DNA of 17,206 nucleotides from NCBI GenBank assembly GCA_035473395.1, contig DATIOF010000171.1, positions 1 to 17,206 of the forward strand. The letters are read 5' to 3'. This stretch comes from AC-32 sp035473395 (GTDB lineage: Bacteria > Actinomycetota > Thermoleophilia > Gaiellales > Gaiellaceae). The position numbers and the translations under genes are program-made. The notes beneath the pieces were generated by a model. That model worked only from the letters and a program-made list of their open reading frames with translations. It made no database searches and had not been told where the DNA came from. This document shows, one piece after another, positions 1 to 5,392 of the stretch (the stretch's first letter is position 1; every line of letters begins with the position of its first letter).

Positions 1-1454
1 TCCTCGACCTCGCCGGTGTCGACGTTCAGCCCGAAGCCCTTCTTGGCCTTCCGGACCTCACCGACGACGACCGAGCCCTCGAGCCCGCCGTTCTGCGCGA
101 GCTGACGGAGCGGCTCCTCGAGAGCCCGCTTGATGATGGCCGCGCCCGTGCGCTCGTCGCCATCGGTGGCCTCGAGGTCGATCGAGTCGACTGCGTTCAG
201 AAGCGCGACGCCGCCGCCCGGCACGATGCCCTCCTCGAGGGCCGCGCGGGTGGCCTGCAGCGCGTCCTCGACGCGGTGCTTCTTCTCCTTCATCTCCGTC
301 TCGGTGGCTGCGCCGACCTTGACGACGGCAACGCCGCCCGCGAGCTTGGCCAGGCGCTCCTGGAGCTTCTCGCGGTCGAAGTCGGAGTCGGTGTTCTCGA
401 TCTCGGCCTTCAGCTGCTTGATGCGGGCCTTGATGCCGTCCGCATCGCCGTTGCCGTCGATGATCGTGGTGTCGTCCTTCGTGATCACGACGCGGCGGGC
501 CCTTCCGAGCTGCGAGAGCTTCGTGTTCTCGAGCTTGAGGCCCATCTCCTCGGTGATCACCTCGGCGCCGCTGAGGATCGCGATGTCCTCGAGCATGCGC
601 TTGCGGCGGTCACCGAAGCCCGGCGCCTTGACCGCGACCGCGGTGAAGGTGCCACGCAGCTTGTTGACGACGATCGTCGCGAGCGCTTCGCCCTCGACGT
701 CCTCGGCAACGACCAGCAGCGGGCGGCCGGCCTGGATGACCTGCTCGAGCACGGGCAGGAGGTCCTTGACCGCGCCGATCTTCTGGTTCGCGACCAGGAT
801 GTACGGATCCTCGAGGACCGCCTCCATCCGCTCGGGGTCGGTGATCATGTACGGCGAGAGGTAGCCCTTGTCGAACTGCATGCCCTCGGTGAACTCGAGG
901 TCGAGGCCGAAGGTCTGGCCCTCCTCGACATTCACGACGCCGTCCTTGCCGACCTTGTCGATCGCTTCCGCGATCACGTCGCCGATCTCGCGGTCGCGGG
1001 AGGAGATGGTTGCAACCCGGGCGATGTCCTCCTTGCCCGAGATCTCCTTCGACTGCGACTTGAGGCTCTCGACGACCTCGTCGACCGCGCGCTCGATGCC
1101 GCGCTTGAGGCCCATCGGGTTCGCACCCGCGGCCACGTTCTTCAGGCCCTCACGGACGATCGCCTGTGCCAGCACGGTCGCCGTCGTGGTGCCGTCGCCC
1201 GCCACGTCGTTGGTCGAGGTCGCGACCTCGCGGACGAGCTGTGCGCCCTGGTTCTCGAAGACGTCTTCGACCTCGATCTCGCGGGCGATGGTGACGCCGT
1301 CGTTGGTGATCGTCGGCGCGCCGAACTTCCGGTCGAGCACGACGTAGCGGCCCTTGGGGCCGAGCGTCACCTTGACTGCGTCAGCGAGGATGTTCACGCC
1401 ACGCTCGAGTGAGCGCCGCGCCTCCTCGTTGAACTTCAGTTCCTTATGTGCCAT
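1..1454 (-). CDS. groEL: Chaperonin GroEL (60 kDa), C-terminus cut off by window edge
   Basis: ATP-driven cytosolic folding chamber that works with GroES. About 484 residues are visible out of the usual roughly 540; the C-terminal end lies beyond base 1. The N-terminus reads MAHKELKFNEEARRSLERG. Family landmarks are the nucleotide-binding LGPKGR (residues 31-36), NDGVTIAREIEVED (51-64) and GDGTTT (86-91), and later PGGGVALLNA. The ATG at 1454-1452 is preceded by a strong ribosome binding site, AAGGAGG (bases 1466-1460), which fixes the start. It lies 23 nt downstream of groES on the same strand, so the two are almost certainly one operon controlled by the CIRCE element upstream of groES. Nothing in the visible part looks degenerate. 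Actinomycetota often carry a second groEL elsewhere; whether this is the essential copy cannot be told from the window. Confidence 0.98.
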   Translation of the reverse strand, partial: MAHKELKFNEEARRSLERGVNILADAVKVTLGPKGRYVVLDRKFGAPTITNDGVTIAREIEVEDVFENQGAQLVREVATSTNDVAGDGTTTATVLAQAIVREGLKNVAAGANPMGLKRGIERAVDEVVESLKSQSKEISGKEDIARVATISSRDREIGDVIAEAIDKVGKDGVVNVEEGQTFGLDLEFTEGMQFDKGYLSPYMITDPERMEAVLEDPYILVANQKIGAVKDLLPVLEQVIQAGRPLLVVAEDVEGEALATIVVNKLRGTFTAVAVKAPGFGDRRKRMLEDIAILSGAEVITEEMGLKLENTKLSQLGRARRVVITKDDTTIIDGNGDADGIKARIKQLKAEIENTDSDFDREKLQERLAKLAGGVAVVKVGAATETEMKEKKHRVEDALQATRAALEEGIVPGGGVALLNAVDSIDLEATDGDERTGAAIIKRALEEPLRQLAQNGGLEGSVVVGEVRKAKKGFGLNVDTGEVE

Positions 1455-1477
1455 TCAGTCCTCCTTCGGCCGGTCTC

Positions 1478-1819
1478 CTAGGCGGAGGCCCCGGCCATCT
1501 CCTTCTTCTTCTTCGAGCTCTTCGAGTCGCTGCCGGCAACCTTCGCCAGCACGTCCGACTCGCGCAGCACCAGCACCTCGTCGGCGCCGAGCTTGATCTC
1601 CGTGCCGCCGTACTTGGAGAAAATGATCTCGTCGCCGACGGCGACGTCCAGCGGCACGAGCTCGCCCTTGTCGTTGCGGGCGCCCGGGCCGACCGCGAGC
1701 ACGCGGCCGCGCTGCGGCTTCTCCTTGGCCGTGTCCGGCAGGACGATGCCGCTGGCCGTGGTCTCCTCGTCTTCGAGGGCCTCCACGATCAGGCGGTCGC
1801 CCAGTGGCTGTAGATTCAT
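1478..1819 (-). CDS. groES: Co-chaperonin GroES (10 kDa) with Lys-rich C-terminal tail
   Basis: Heptameric lid of the GroEL chamber. The 113-residue product starts MNLQPLGDRLIVEALEDEE. It has the mobile loop (about residues 16-33) with the GroEL-binding IVL triplet at 25-27, then the conserved RGRVLAVGPG (37-46) and the KYGGTEIK strand. Most GroES proteins are about 95-100 residues; this one carries an extra C-terminal tail, GSDSKSSKKKKEMAGASA. The start at 1819 is chosen because GAAGGAGGGG stands 4-5 nt before it and because homology begins there. The frame stays open upstream to 2284 only for lack of stop codons. groEL follows after 23 nt. Regulation is expected through HrcA at the CIRCE site about 40 nt upstream. 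Confidence 0.97.
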   Translation of the reverse strand: MNLQPLGDRLIVEALEDEETTASGIVLPDTAKEKPQRGRVLAVGPGARNDKGELVPLDVAVGDEIIFSKYGGTEIKLGADEVLVLRESDVLAKVAGSDSKSSKKKKEMAGASA

Positions 1820-1857
1820 CCAGCCCCTCCTTCTGTCCTGCGACTTTGTGACACTCT

Positions 1858-1884
1858 CTGGCACTCTCCCTTGCGGAGTGCCAG
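1858..1884 (-). promoter_or_regulatory. CIRCE operator (HrcA binding site) of groES-groEL
   Basis: Perfect inverted repeat: CTGGCACTC, nine-base spacer TCCCTTGCG, then GAGTGCCAG. The arms and the 9-nt spacer match the CIRCE consensus TTAGCACTC-N9-GAGTGCTAA except for the outermost bases, which are C/G here but still complementary. It sits in the 5' untranslated region of groES, 38 nt before the start codon, where HrcA would repress transcription in the absence of heat stress. The hrcA gene is not in the window. Confidence 0.95.
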
Positions 1885-1887
1885 GCC

Positions 1888-1893
1888 ACTTTA
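1888..1893 (-). promoter_or_regulatory. Likely -10 element of the groES-groEL promoter
   Basis: On the minus strand TAAAGT (TAnnnT) lies 3 bp upstream of CIRCE, so a start site about 6-7 nt downstream would fall inside the operator, the usual arrangement for HrcA repression. I see no convincing -35 hexamer at 16-18 nt; TTGTCA (1923-1918) is 24 nt away, too far to pair with it. Confidence 0.45.
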
Positions 1894-1960
1894 CCGCCTC
1901 GGAAGGGAGTCGTGCGGTGACAATGCTGCTACTTGCGGCCTTCGTGTCACAAACCTTGGC

Positions 1961-2395
1961 ATGAAACGCGAGTTCTCGGCAGGCGGCGTGCTCGTCCGGC
2001 GGCTGCGCGGACGCTGGGTGTTCGCCGCGATCCGGCCGGCCGGGAAGAAGCCCGGGCTGTGGGCATTGCCGAAGGGCCAGATCGACCCGAGCGAGCGGCC
2101 GGAGCAGACCGCAGTCCGGGAGGCGGCCGAGGAGACCGGTGCTCACGCGCGCGTGGTCGAGAAGCTCGGCGACGTCCGCTACGTCTACACCTGGGACGGC
2201 GAGCGGATCTTCAAGGTCGTCAGCTTTTATCTGCTCCGCTACGCGAGCGGGCGGCTGGGCGAGCTGCCGGCCGAGACGGCGCACGAGGTGGACGAGGTGC
2301 GCTGGCTGCCGCTGGAGGAGGCGCCGCGCCTGCTCGCCTACGGCGGCGAGCGCGAGATGGCCGCGAAGGCCATGGAGGCCGTCCTGGCACTATGA
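1961..2395 (+). CDS. Nudix hydrolase (MutT/Ap4A-hydrolase type)
   Basis: The 144-residue product carries a complete Nudix box at residues 39-61: G39, E45, then REAAEETG (53-60), fitting GX5EX7REUXEEXGU. The Glu residues of the REUXEE core bind the catalytic Mg2+. Such enzymes hydrolyse nucleoside diphosphates linked to another group; the LWALPKG lead-in and the small size suit an oxidised-nucleotide or Ap4A-type substrate, which the sequence does not settle. The ATG at 1961 is preferred because MKREFSAGGVLVRR matches the usual first strand of the fold; the frame is open 30 codons further upstream, but that part has no family character and runs into CIRCE. No clear Shine-Dalgarno sequence precedes it. 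An ASCH gene follows after 34 nt, probably co-transcribed. Confidence 0.9.
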   Translation: MKREFSAGGVLVRRLRGRWVFAAIRPAGKKPGLWALPKGQIDPSERPEQTAVREAAEETGAHARVVEKLGDVRYVYTWDGERIFKVVSFYLLRYASGRLGELPAETAHEVDEVRWLPLEEAPRLLAYGGEREMAAKAMEAVLAL

Positions 2396-2429
2396 TCCCC
2401 CGCGCCTCGTGGCAGGAGACGACGACTCT

Positions 2430-2777
2430 GTGTACGCCCTCAACTTCTACTCGCCGATGGTGGCCGATCAGCTGCGCAGCGGGCGCAAGACGGCGACCAT
2501 CCGGCTCGGCGACAAGTCGCGCAAGTACCGCAAGGGCATGATCGTCCAAGTGCTGGCGGGGACGCGCTTCAGCCCGAGGCAGAAGATCTTCGACGCCGTG
2601 ATCGACAAGGTCGAGGTGAAGACGCTCGCCGACCTGTCGCCGCGCGAGATCGAGCACGACAACCCTGAGATCCGGCGGCCGGAGGAGATGGCGGGGTTCC
2701 TCGGCCAGCTGTACAACCGCGAGGTCGCGGACGACGAGCTTGTGACCGTGATCCGCTTCTCAGAGATCCGTAGCTAG
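2430..2777 (+). CDS. ASCH-domain protein (YqfB-like, possible RNA-binding or amidohydrolase)
   Basis: The 115-residue product starting at GTG 2430 is nearly all one ASCH domain. It begins (M)YALNFYSPMVADQLRSG and has the diagnostic GRKTATIR motif (residues 18-25), followed by a short beta barrel and a C-terminal strand VTVIRFSEI. ASCH proteins bind RNA or nucleosides; E. coli YqfB of similar size hydrolyses N4-acetylcytidine using Lys and Thr of the same GRKTxTIR motif plus a downstream Glu. Here the Lys (K20) and Thr (T23) are present, while by my hand alignment the Glu position holds Asp in HDNPE. The GTG start has AGGAG 11 nt upstream and keeps the first strand; the in-frame ATG at Met10 would lose it. 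Function beyond ASCH is not assigned. It follows the Nudix gene by 34 nt, suggesting joint nucleotide or RNA housekeeping. Confidence 0.8.
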   Translation: MYALNFYSPMVADQLRSGRKTATIRLGDKSRKYRKGMIVQVLAGTRFSPRQKIFDAVIDKVEVKTLADLSPREIEHDNPEIRRPEEMAGFLGQLYNREVADDELVTVIRFSEIRS

Positions 2778-2896
2778 ACGGCATACGGCCACCCGCGCAG
2801 ACTCCGCCTTCGGCTCCGCTGCACGCTGGGAACTCCAGATGCGACTCGCCGGCTCCCGCGCGAACTGGAACGCACGCAGGGGTAACCGAACGCTCC

Positions 2897-2920
2897 GAGC
2901 GGGGAGATTCCGACCCGCTC
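2897..2920. repeat. 7-bp inverted repeat in the 2778-3055 gap
   Basis: GAGCGGG at 2897-2903 and CCCGCTC at 2914-2920, separated by 10 nt. A hairpin is possible on either strand; there is no T-tract. Confidence 0.5.
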
Positions 2921-2941
2921 CAGCGCCACGACCCTCTCAGC

Positions 2942-2956
2942 CTGCCGCAGCGGCAG
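2942..2956. repeat. 15-nt palindrome CTGCCGC-A-GCGGCAG
   Basis: Perfect dyad around A2949, able to form a 6-bp stem with a 3-nt loop. There is no T-run, so intrinsic termination is doubtful. Confidence 0.5.
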
Positions 2957-3025
2957 AGCCAAGCGACTCCTGTGGACAAGAAGTCACACTTTCTCGACGC
3001 TTGCCAAGCCCCAAGGCGCCACCCG

Positions 3026-3040
3026 CGGGGACAGTCCCCG
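3026..3040. repeat. 15-nt palindrome CGGGGAC-A-GTCCCCG downstream of the zinc-ribbon gene
   Basis: Perfect dyad around A3033, 15 nt beyond the stop codon of the minus-strand zinc-ribbon gene. It could act as a transcription terminator hairpin for that gene, although no T-tract follows. GGGGACxGTCCCC-type palindromes also resemble REP-like elements scattered between genes in some genomes; that comparison is from memory and untested. Confidence 0.5.
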
Positions 3041-3055
3041 ACGGAGCGCGCGCCG

Positions 3056-3328
3056 TTAGCTCTTCCGGATCTTCACGCCGAACTGCTCCGGCGGCCGCAG
3101 CTCGCCGCCGCAGGCCTCGCACTCGACGGCGAACGCGGAGGCGAAGCGCGCGCCGCAGCTCGGGCACTGCGAGCGCAGCTCGCCGCCGCACTGCGGACAC
3201 TCGGTCGGAAGCTGTGAGACGTACTCCTCGAAGTACCGCTGGACGAACCCGCAGCGCAGGCAGAACGCGACCCAGTCCCCGAGCGTCTTGCGCCGCTCCT
3301 CTTGCAGCCAGTTGCGCGCGCGACTCAT
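3056..3328 (-). CDS. Small double zinc-ribbon protein
   Basis: The 90-residue product has four CxxC knuckles: C23/C26, C44/C47, C55/C58 and C70/C73, enough ligands for two Zn2+ ions. The knuckles are spaced like two stacked zinc ribbons (CPQCGGEL and CEACGGEL are near repeats). The N-terminal 22 residues are basic and likely helical (MSRARNWLQEERRKTLGDW). There is no signal peptide, so it is cytosolic. I do not recognise a named family; zinc-ribbon proteins of this size bind nucleic acids or act as assembly factors. The ATG at 3328 is chosen because a TACAGT -10 element ends 6 nt before it, suggesting leaderless translation; a longer frame reaches 3454 but would overlap the dehydrogenase gene. 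It is divergent from E1 alpha with only 40 bp between starts. Confidence 0.75.
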   Translation of the reverse strand: MSRARNWLQEERRKTLGDWVAFCLRCGFVQRYFEEYVSQLPTECPQCGGELRSQCPSCGARFASAFAVECEACGGELRPPEQFGVKIRKS

Positions 3329-3334
3329 GCGCCG

Positions 3335-3340
3335 ACTGTA
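3335..3340 (-). promoter_or_regulatory. -10 element TACAGT of the zinc-ribbon gene (leaderless)
   Basis: TACAGT on the minus strand ends 6 nt before the ATG at 3328, so transcription would begin at or next to the start codon. There is no Shine-Dalgarno sequence and no clear -35. Confidence 0.5.
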
Positions 3341-3354
3341 GCCAGACCGATCGC

Positions 3355-3360
3355 TAGAGT
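3355..3360 (+). promoter_or_regulatory. -10 element TAGAGT of the 2-oxoacid dehydrogenase operon (leaderless)
   Basis: TAGAGT ends 8 nt before the ATG at 3369. The bases between are TCGGCCCG, with no ribosome binding site. Only 14 bp separate it from the opposing -10 of the zinc-ribbon gene, so the two promoters should interfere with or be co-regulated with each other. Confidence 0.55.
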
Positions 3361-3368
3361 TCGGCCCG

Positions 3369-4415
3369 ATGGCGATCGCGCGATCAGCCGAGCCCGTGGG
3401 CTCGTTGCAGGAAGTCCGCGAGGCAGGCCTCGACCGCGAGGACCTGCTCGCCACCTACCGCAACATGCTGCTCACGCGCGCGATCGAGGAGCGAGGCCAC
3501 ATCCTCTACAAGCAGGGCAAGATCCCCGGCTCGTTCTACACGGGTCGCGGGAACGAGGCCGCCGCGGTAGGCGTCGCGACCGCGATGGGATCAGAGGACG
3601 TCGGCACGCCGCTCCACCGCGACATGGGCGTGCACGTCACGCGCGGGGTCGAGCCATGGCGGATCTTCGCGCAGTACATGGGCCGCGCCGACGGCCCGAC
3701 CAAGGGCAAGGACGGCAACGTGCACATGGCCGACTCGAACCTCGGCCTGCTGGCGATGGTCAGCCACCTGCCGGCGATGCTGCCGGTCGCGGTGGGCTGC
3801 GCGCTCGCCTTCCGGATCCGCGAGGAGAACCGCGTCGCGGTCGGCTGGTTCGGCGAAGGCGCCTCGGCCCGCGGCGACACGCACGAGGCGATGAACCTCG
3901 CAGGCGTGCGCAAGCTTCCGGTCGTGTTCGTCTGCGACAACAACCAGTGGGCGTACTCGACGCCGACCTACCTCGAGTACGCGACCGAGCACGTCGCCGA
4001 CCGCGCCGAGGCCTACGGCTTCGAGGGCGTGGTCGTCGACGGCAACGACGTGCTGGCCGTCTACCGCGAGGCCAAGCGCGCGGTCGAGAAGGCGCGCCAG
4101 GGCGGCGGCCCGACGCTGCTCGAGTGCCTGACCCTACGGATGGAGGGCCACGCCGTCCACGACGACGCCTTCTACGTCCCGAAGGACATGTTCGAGAAGT
4201 GGGCCGCGAACGACCCGATCGAGCGCTTCCGCAGCTGGCTGCGCGAGCATGCCGACCTGACCGACGAGCAGGAGGACGAGATCGCGGCCGGCGTCAAGCG
4301 GCTGCTGAACGAGGCGCTTCAGCGCGCCGAGGAGTCGCCGCAGCCGGATCCCTCGACGCTGCGCGACGGCGTCTTCGCGACACCAGAGGACCTCGACACG
4401 CCTCACCACAAATAG
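3369..4415 (+). CDS. 2-oxoacid dehydrogenase E1 component, alpha subunit (pyruvate or branched-chain)
   Basis: Thiamine-diphosphate-binding subunit of the heterotetrameric E1, which decarboxylates a 2-oxoacid and hands the acyl group to lipoyl-E2. Its 348 residues are normal for the family. Visible landmarks are GSFYTGRGNEAAAVG (54-68), the HRDMG segment (83-87), and the ThDP/Mg motif running from G162-E163-G164 to N191-N192 in CDNNQWAYS, and the RMEGHAVHDD loop near residue 258. Two points are unusual: the motif normally begins GDG but reads GEG here, and the loop has Ala where many relatives have Ser (GHS). Substrate (pyruvate, branched-chain oxoacid or acetoin) cannot be decided. It is first in an operon with E1 beta (2 nt gap) and E2 (1 nt overlap) and is probably transcribed without a leader. 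Confidence 0.9.
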   Translation: MAIARSAEPVGSLQEVREAGLDREDLLATYRNMLLTRAIEERGHILYKQGKIPGSFYTGRGNEAAAVGVATAMGSEDVGTPLHRDMGVHVTRGVEPWRIFAQYMGRADGPTKGKDGNVHMADSNLGLLAMVSHLPAMLPVAVGCALAFRIREENRVAVGWFGEGASARGDTHEAMNLAGVRKLPVVFVCDNNQWAYSTPTYLEYATEHVADRAEAYGFEGVVVDGNDVLAVYREAKRAVEKARQGGGPTLLECLTLRMEGHAVHDDAFYVPKDMFEKWAANDPIERFRSWLREHADLTDEQEDEIAAGVKRLLNEALQRAEESPQPDPSTLRDGVFATPEDLDTPHHK

Positions 4416-4417
4416 CC

Positions 4418-5392
4418 ATGCCCGAGATGACCTACCTGCAGGCGATTTCGGACGGCCTCCGCCAGGAGATGCGCCGCGACAAGCGCGTGTTCGTGATCGG
4501 CGAGGACGTCGGCGTCTACGGCGGCGCCTTCAAGGTGACGCTCGGCTTCCAGGAGGAGTTCGGCCCGTGGCGCGTGATCGACGCGCCGCTCTCGGAGACG
4601 GCGATCGTCGGCGGCTGCACCGGCGCCGCGATGATGGGCATGCGCCCGGTCGCCGAGATGCAGTTCGCCGACTTCATCTCCTGCGCGTGGGACCACCTCG
4701 TGACCGTCGCAGCCAAGCAGCGCTGGCGCGCGGGCACGCCCGTGCCGATCACGGTGCGGCTCCCATCGGGCGGCGGCTTCAGCGGCGGCCCCTTCCATTC
4801 GCAGAACCCTGAGAGCTCGTTCGCGCACATCCCGGGCCTGAAGGTGATCTGCCCCGCGACGCCCGAGGATGCCAAGGGCCTGCTCGCGACCGCGATCCAG
4901 GATCCGAACCCCTGCCTCTACTTCGAGCACAAGCACCTCTACCGGCGGCTGAAGGCCGATGTCCCGGAGGAGCGCTACGAGACCCCGTTCGGCAAGGCCC
5001 GCGTCCACCGCGAAGGCGAAGATGTCTCCGTGATCACCTGGGGCGCGATGGTGCATACCGCCGACGAGGCCGCGCAGCAGCTCGAGGGCGACGACATCTC
5101 GGTCGAGATCGTCGACCTGCGGACGCTGATTCCGTGGGACAAGCAAGCCGTGCTGGAGAGCGTGTCGAAGACGTCCAAGGTGGTCGTCCTCCACGAGGAC
5201 ACGTTGACCGGCGGCTTCGGCGGCGAGATCGCAGCCACGATCGCGGAGGAGGCGTTCGAGCAGCTCGACGCCCCGCTCAAGCGCATCGCCGCGCCGGACA
5301 CGCCGGTGCCGTTCTCGCCCGTGCTCGAGAAGGCTTACATCCCGCAGGTCGATGACGTCGTCGCCGGGATCAAGGAAGTGGCCGAGTACTGA
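4418..5392 (+). CDS. 2-oxoacid dehydrogenase E1 component, beta subunit
   Basis: Partner of E1 alpha; its 324 residues match the usual length. The order of motifs is typical: GEDVGVYGG (28-36), APLSETAIVGG with the thiamine-activating Glu at E60, GAAMMGMRPVAEMQFADF, GGPFHSQNPE with the conserved HSQ, HIPGLKVICPATPEDAKGLL, and a C-terminal transketolase-like domain with DLRTLIPWD and HEDTLTGGFGGEIAA. The ATG follows the E1 alpha stop by 2 nt with no Shine-Dalgarno sequence, so translation is likely coupled. The stop codon overlaps the E2 start as TGATG. As with E1 alpha, substrate choice between pyruvate and branched-chain oxoacids is open. The lipoate biosynthesis genes nearby favour a main housekeeping complex. 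Confidence 0.93.
   Translation: MPEMTYLQAISDGLRQEMRRDKRVFVIGEDVGVYGGAFKVTLGFQEEFGPWRVIDAPLSETAIVGGCTGAAMMGMRPVAEMQFADFISCAWDHLVTVAAKQRWRAGTPVPITVRLPSGGGFSGGPFHSQNPESSFAHIPGLKVICPATPEDAKGLLATAIQDPNPCLYFEHKHLYRRLKADVPEERYETPFGKARVHREGEDVSVITWGAMVHTADEAAQQLEGDDISVEIVDLRTLIPWDKQAVLESVSKTSKVVVLHEDTLTGGFGGEIAATIAEEAFEQLDAPLKRIAAPDTPVPFSPVLEKAYIPQVDDVVAGIKEVAEY

Larger units (their letters stand above)
1845..1953. repeat. Perfect 10-bp inverted repeat bracketing the groES/Nudix intergenic region
   Basis: TTTGTGACAC at 1845-1854 and its exact reverse complement GTGTCACAAA at 1944-1953. Read in the direction of each divergent gene, the same 10-mer GTGTCACAAA stands upstream of both starts: 25 nt before groES and 7 nt before the Nudix gene. 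A related half-site, TTGTCAC on the minus strand, occurs at 1923-1917. It may be a binding site for an unknown regulator; the TGTGA core is reminiscent of CRP-family half-sites, but no family is assigned. Confidence 0.6.
2778..3055. other. 278-bp gene-free region rich in short palindromes
   Basis: No coding frame here has a recognisable product or ribosome binding site on either strand. The region lies between the ends of the ASCH gene (plus) and the zinc-ribbon gene (minus), where only terminators would be expected, so it is longer than needed. It holds three perfect palindromes listed separately (2897-2920, 2942-2956, 3026-3040). It could be a dispersed intergenic repeat, a small RNA, or a decayed gene. 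I see no tRNA features. Confidence 0.5.

Noticed and set aside
276..1412. 378-residue open frame antisense to groEL
   Set aside because: Shadow of a strongly conserved gene on the opposite strand; composition dominated by Leu, Asp, Arg and Val without motifs.
1820..2284. N-terminal extension of groES
   Set aside because: It would run through CIRCE and the Nudix gene; GroES homology and a strong ribosome binding site place the start at 1819.
2880..2960. Possible tRNA or tRNA relic
   Set aside because: Hairpins are present, but I cannot assemble a cloverleaf with anticodon arm and T-loop consensus.
2774..2962. 62-residue minus-strand frame in the gap after the ASCH gene
   Set aside because: No ribosome binding site or recognisable motif, and it spans two of the palindromes; kept only as part of the unexplained gap.
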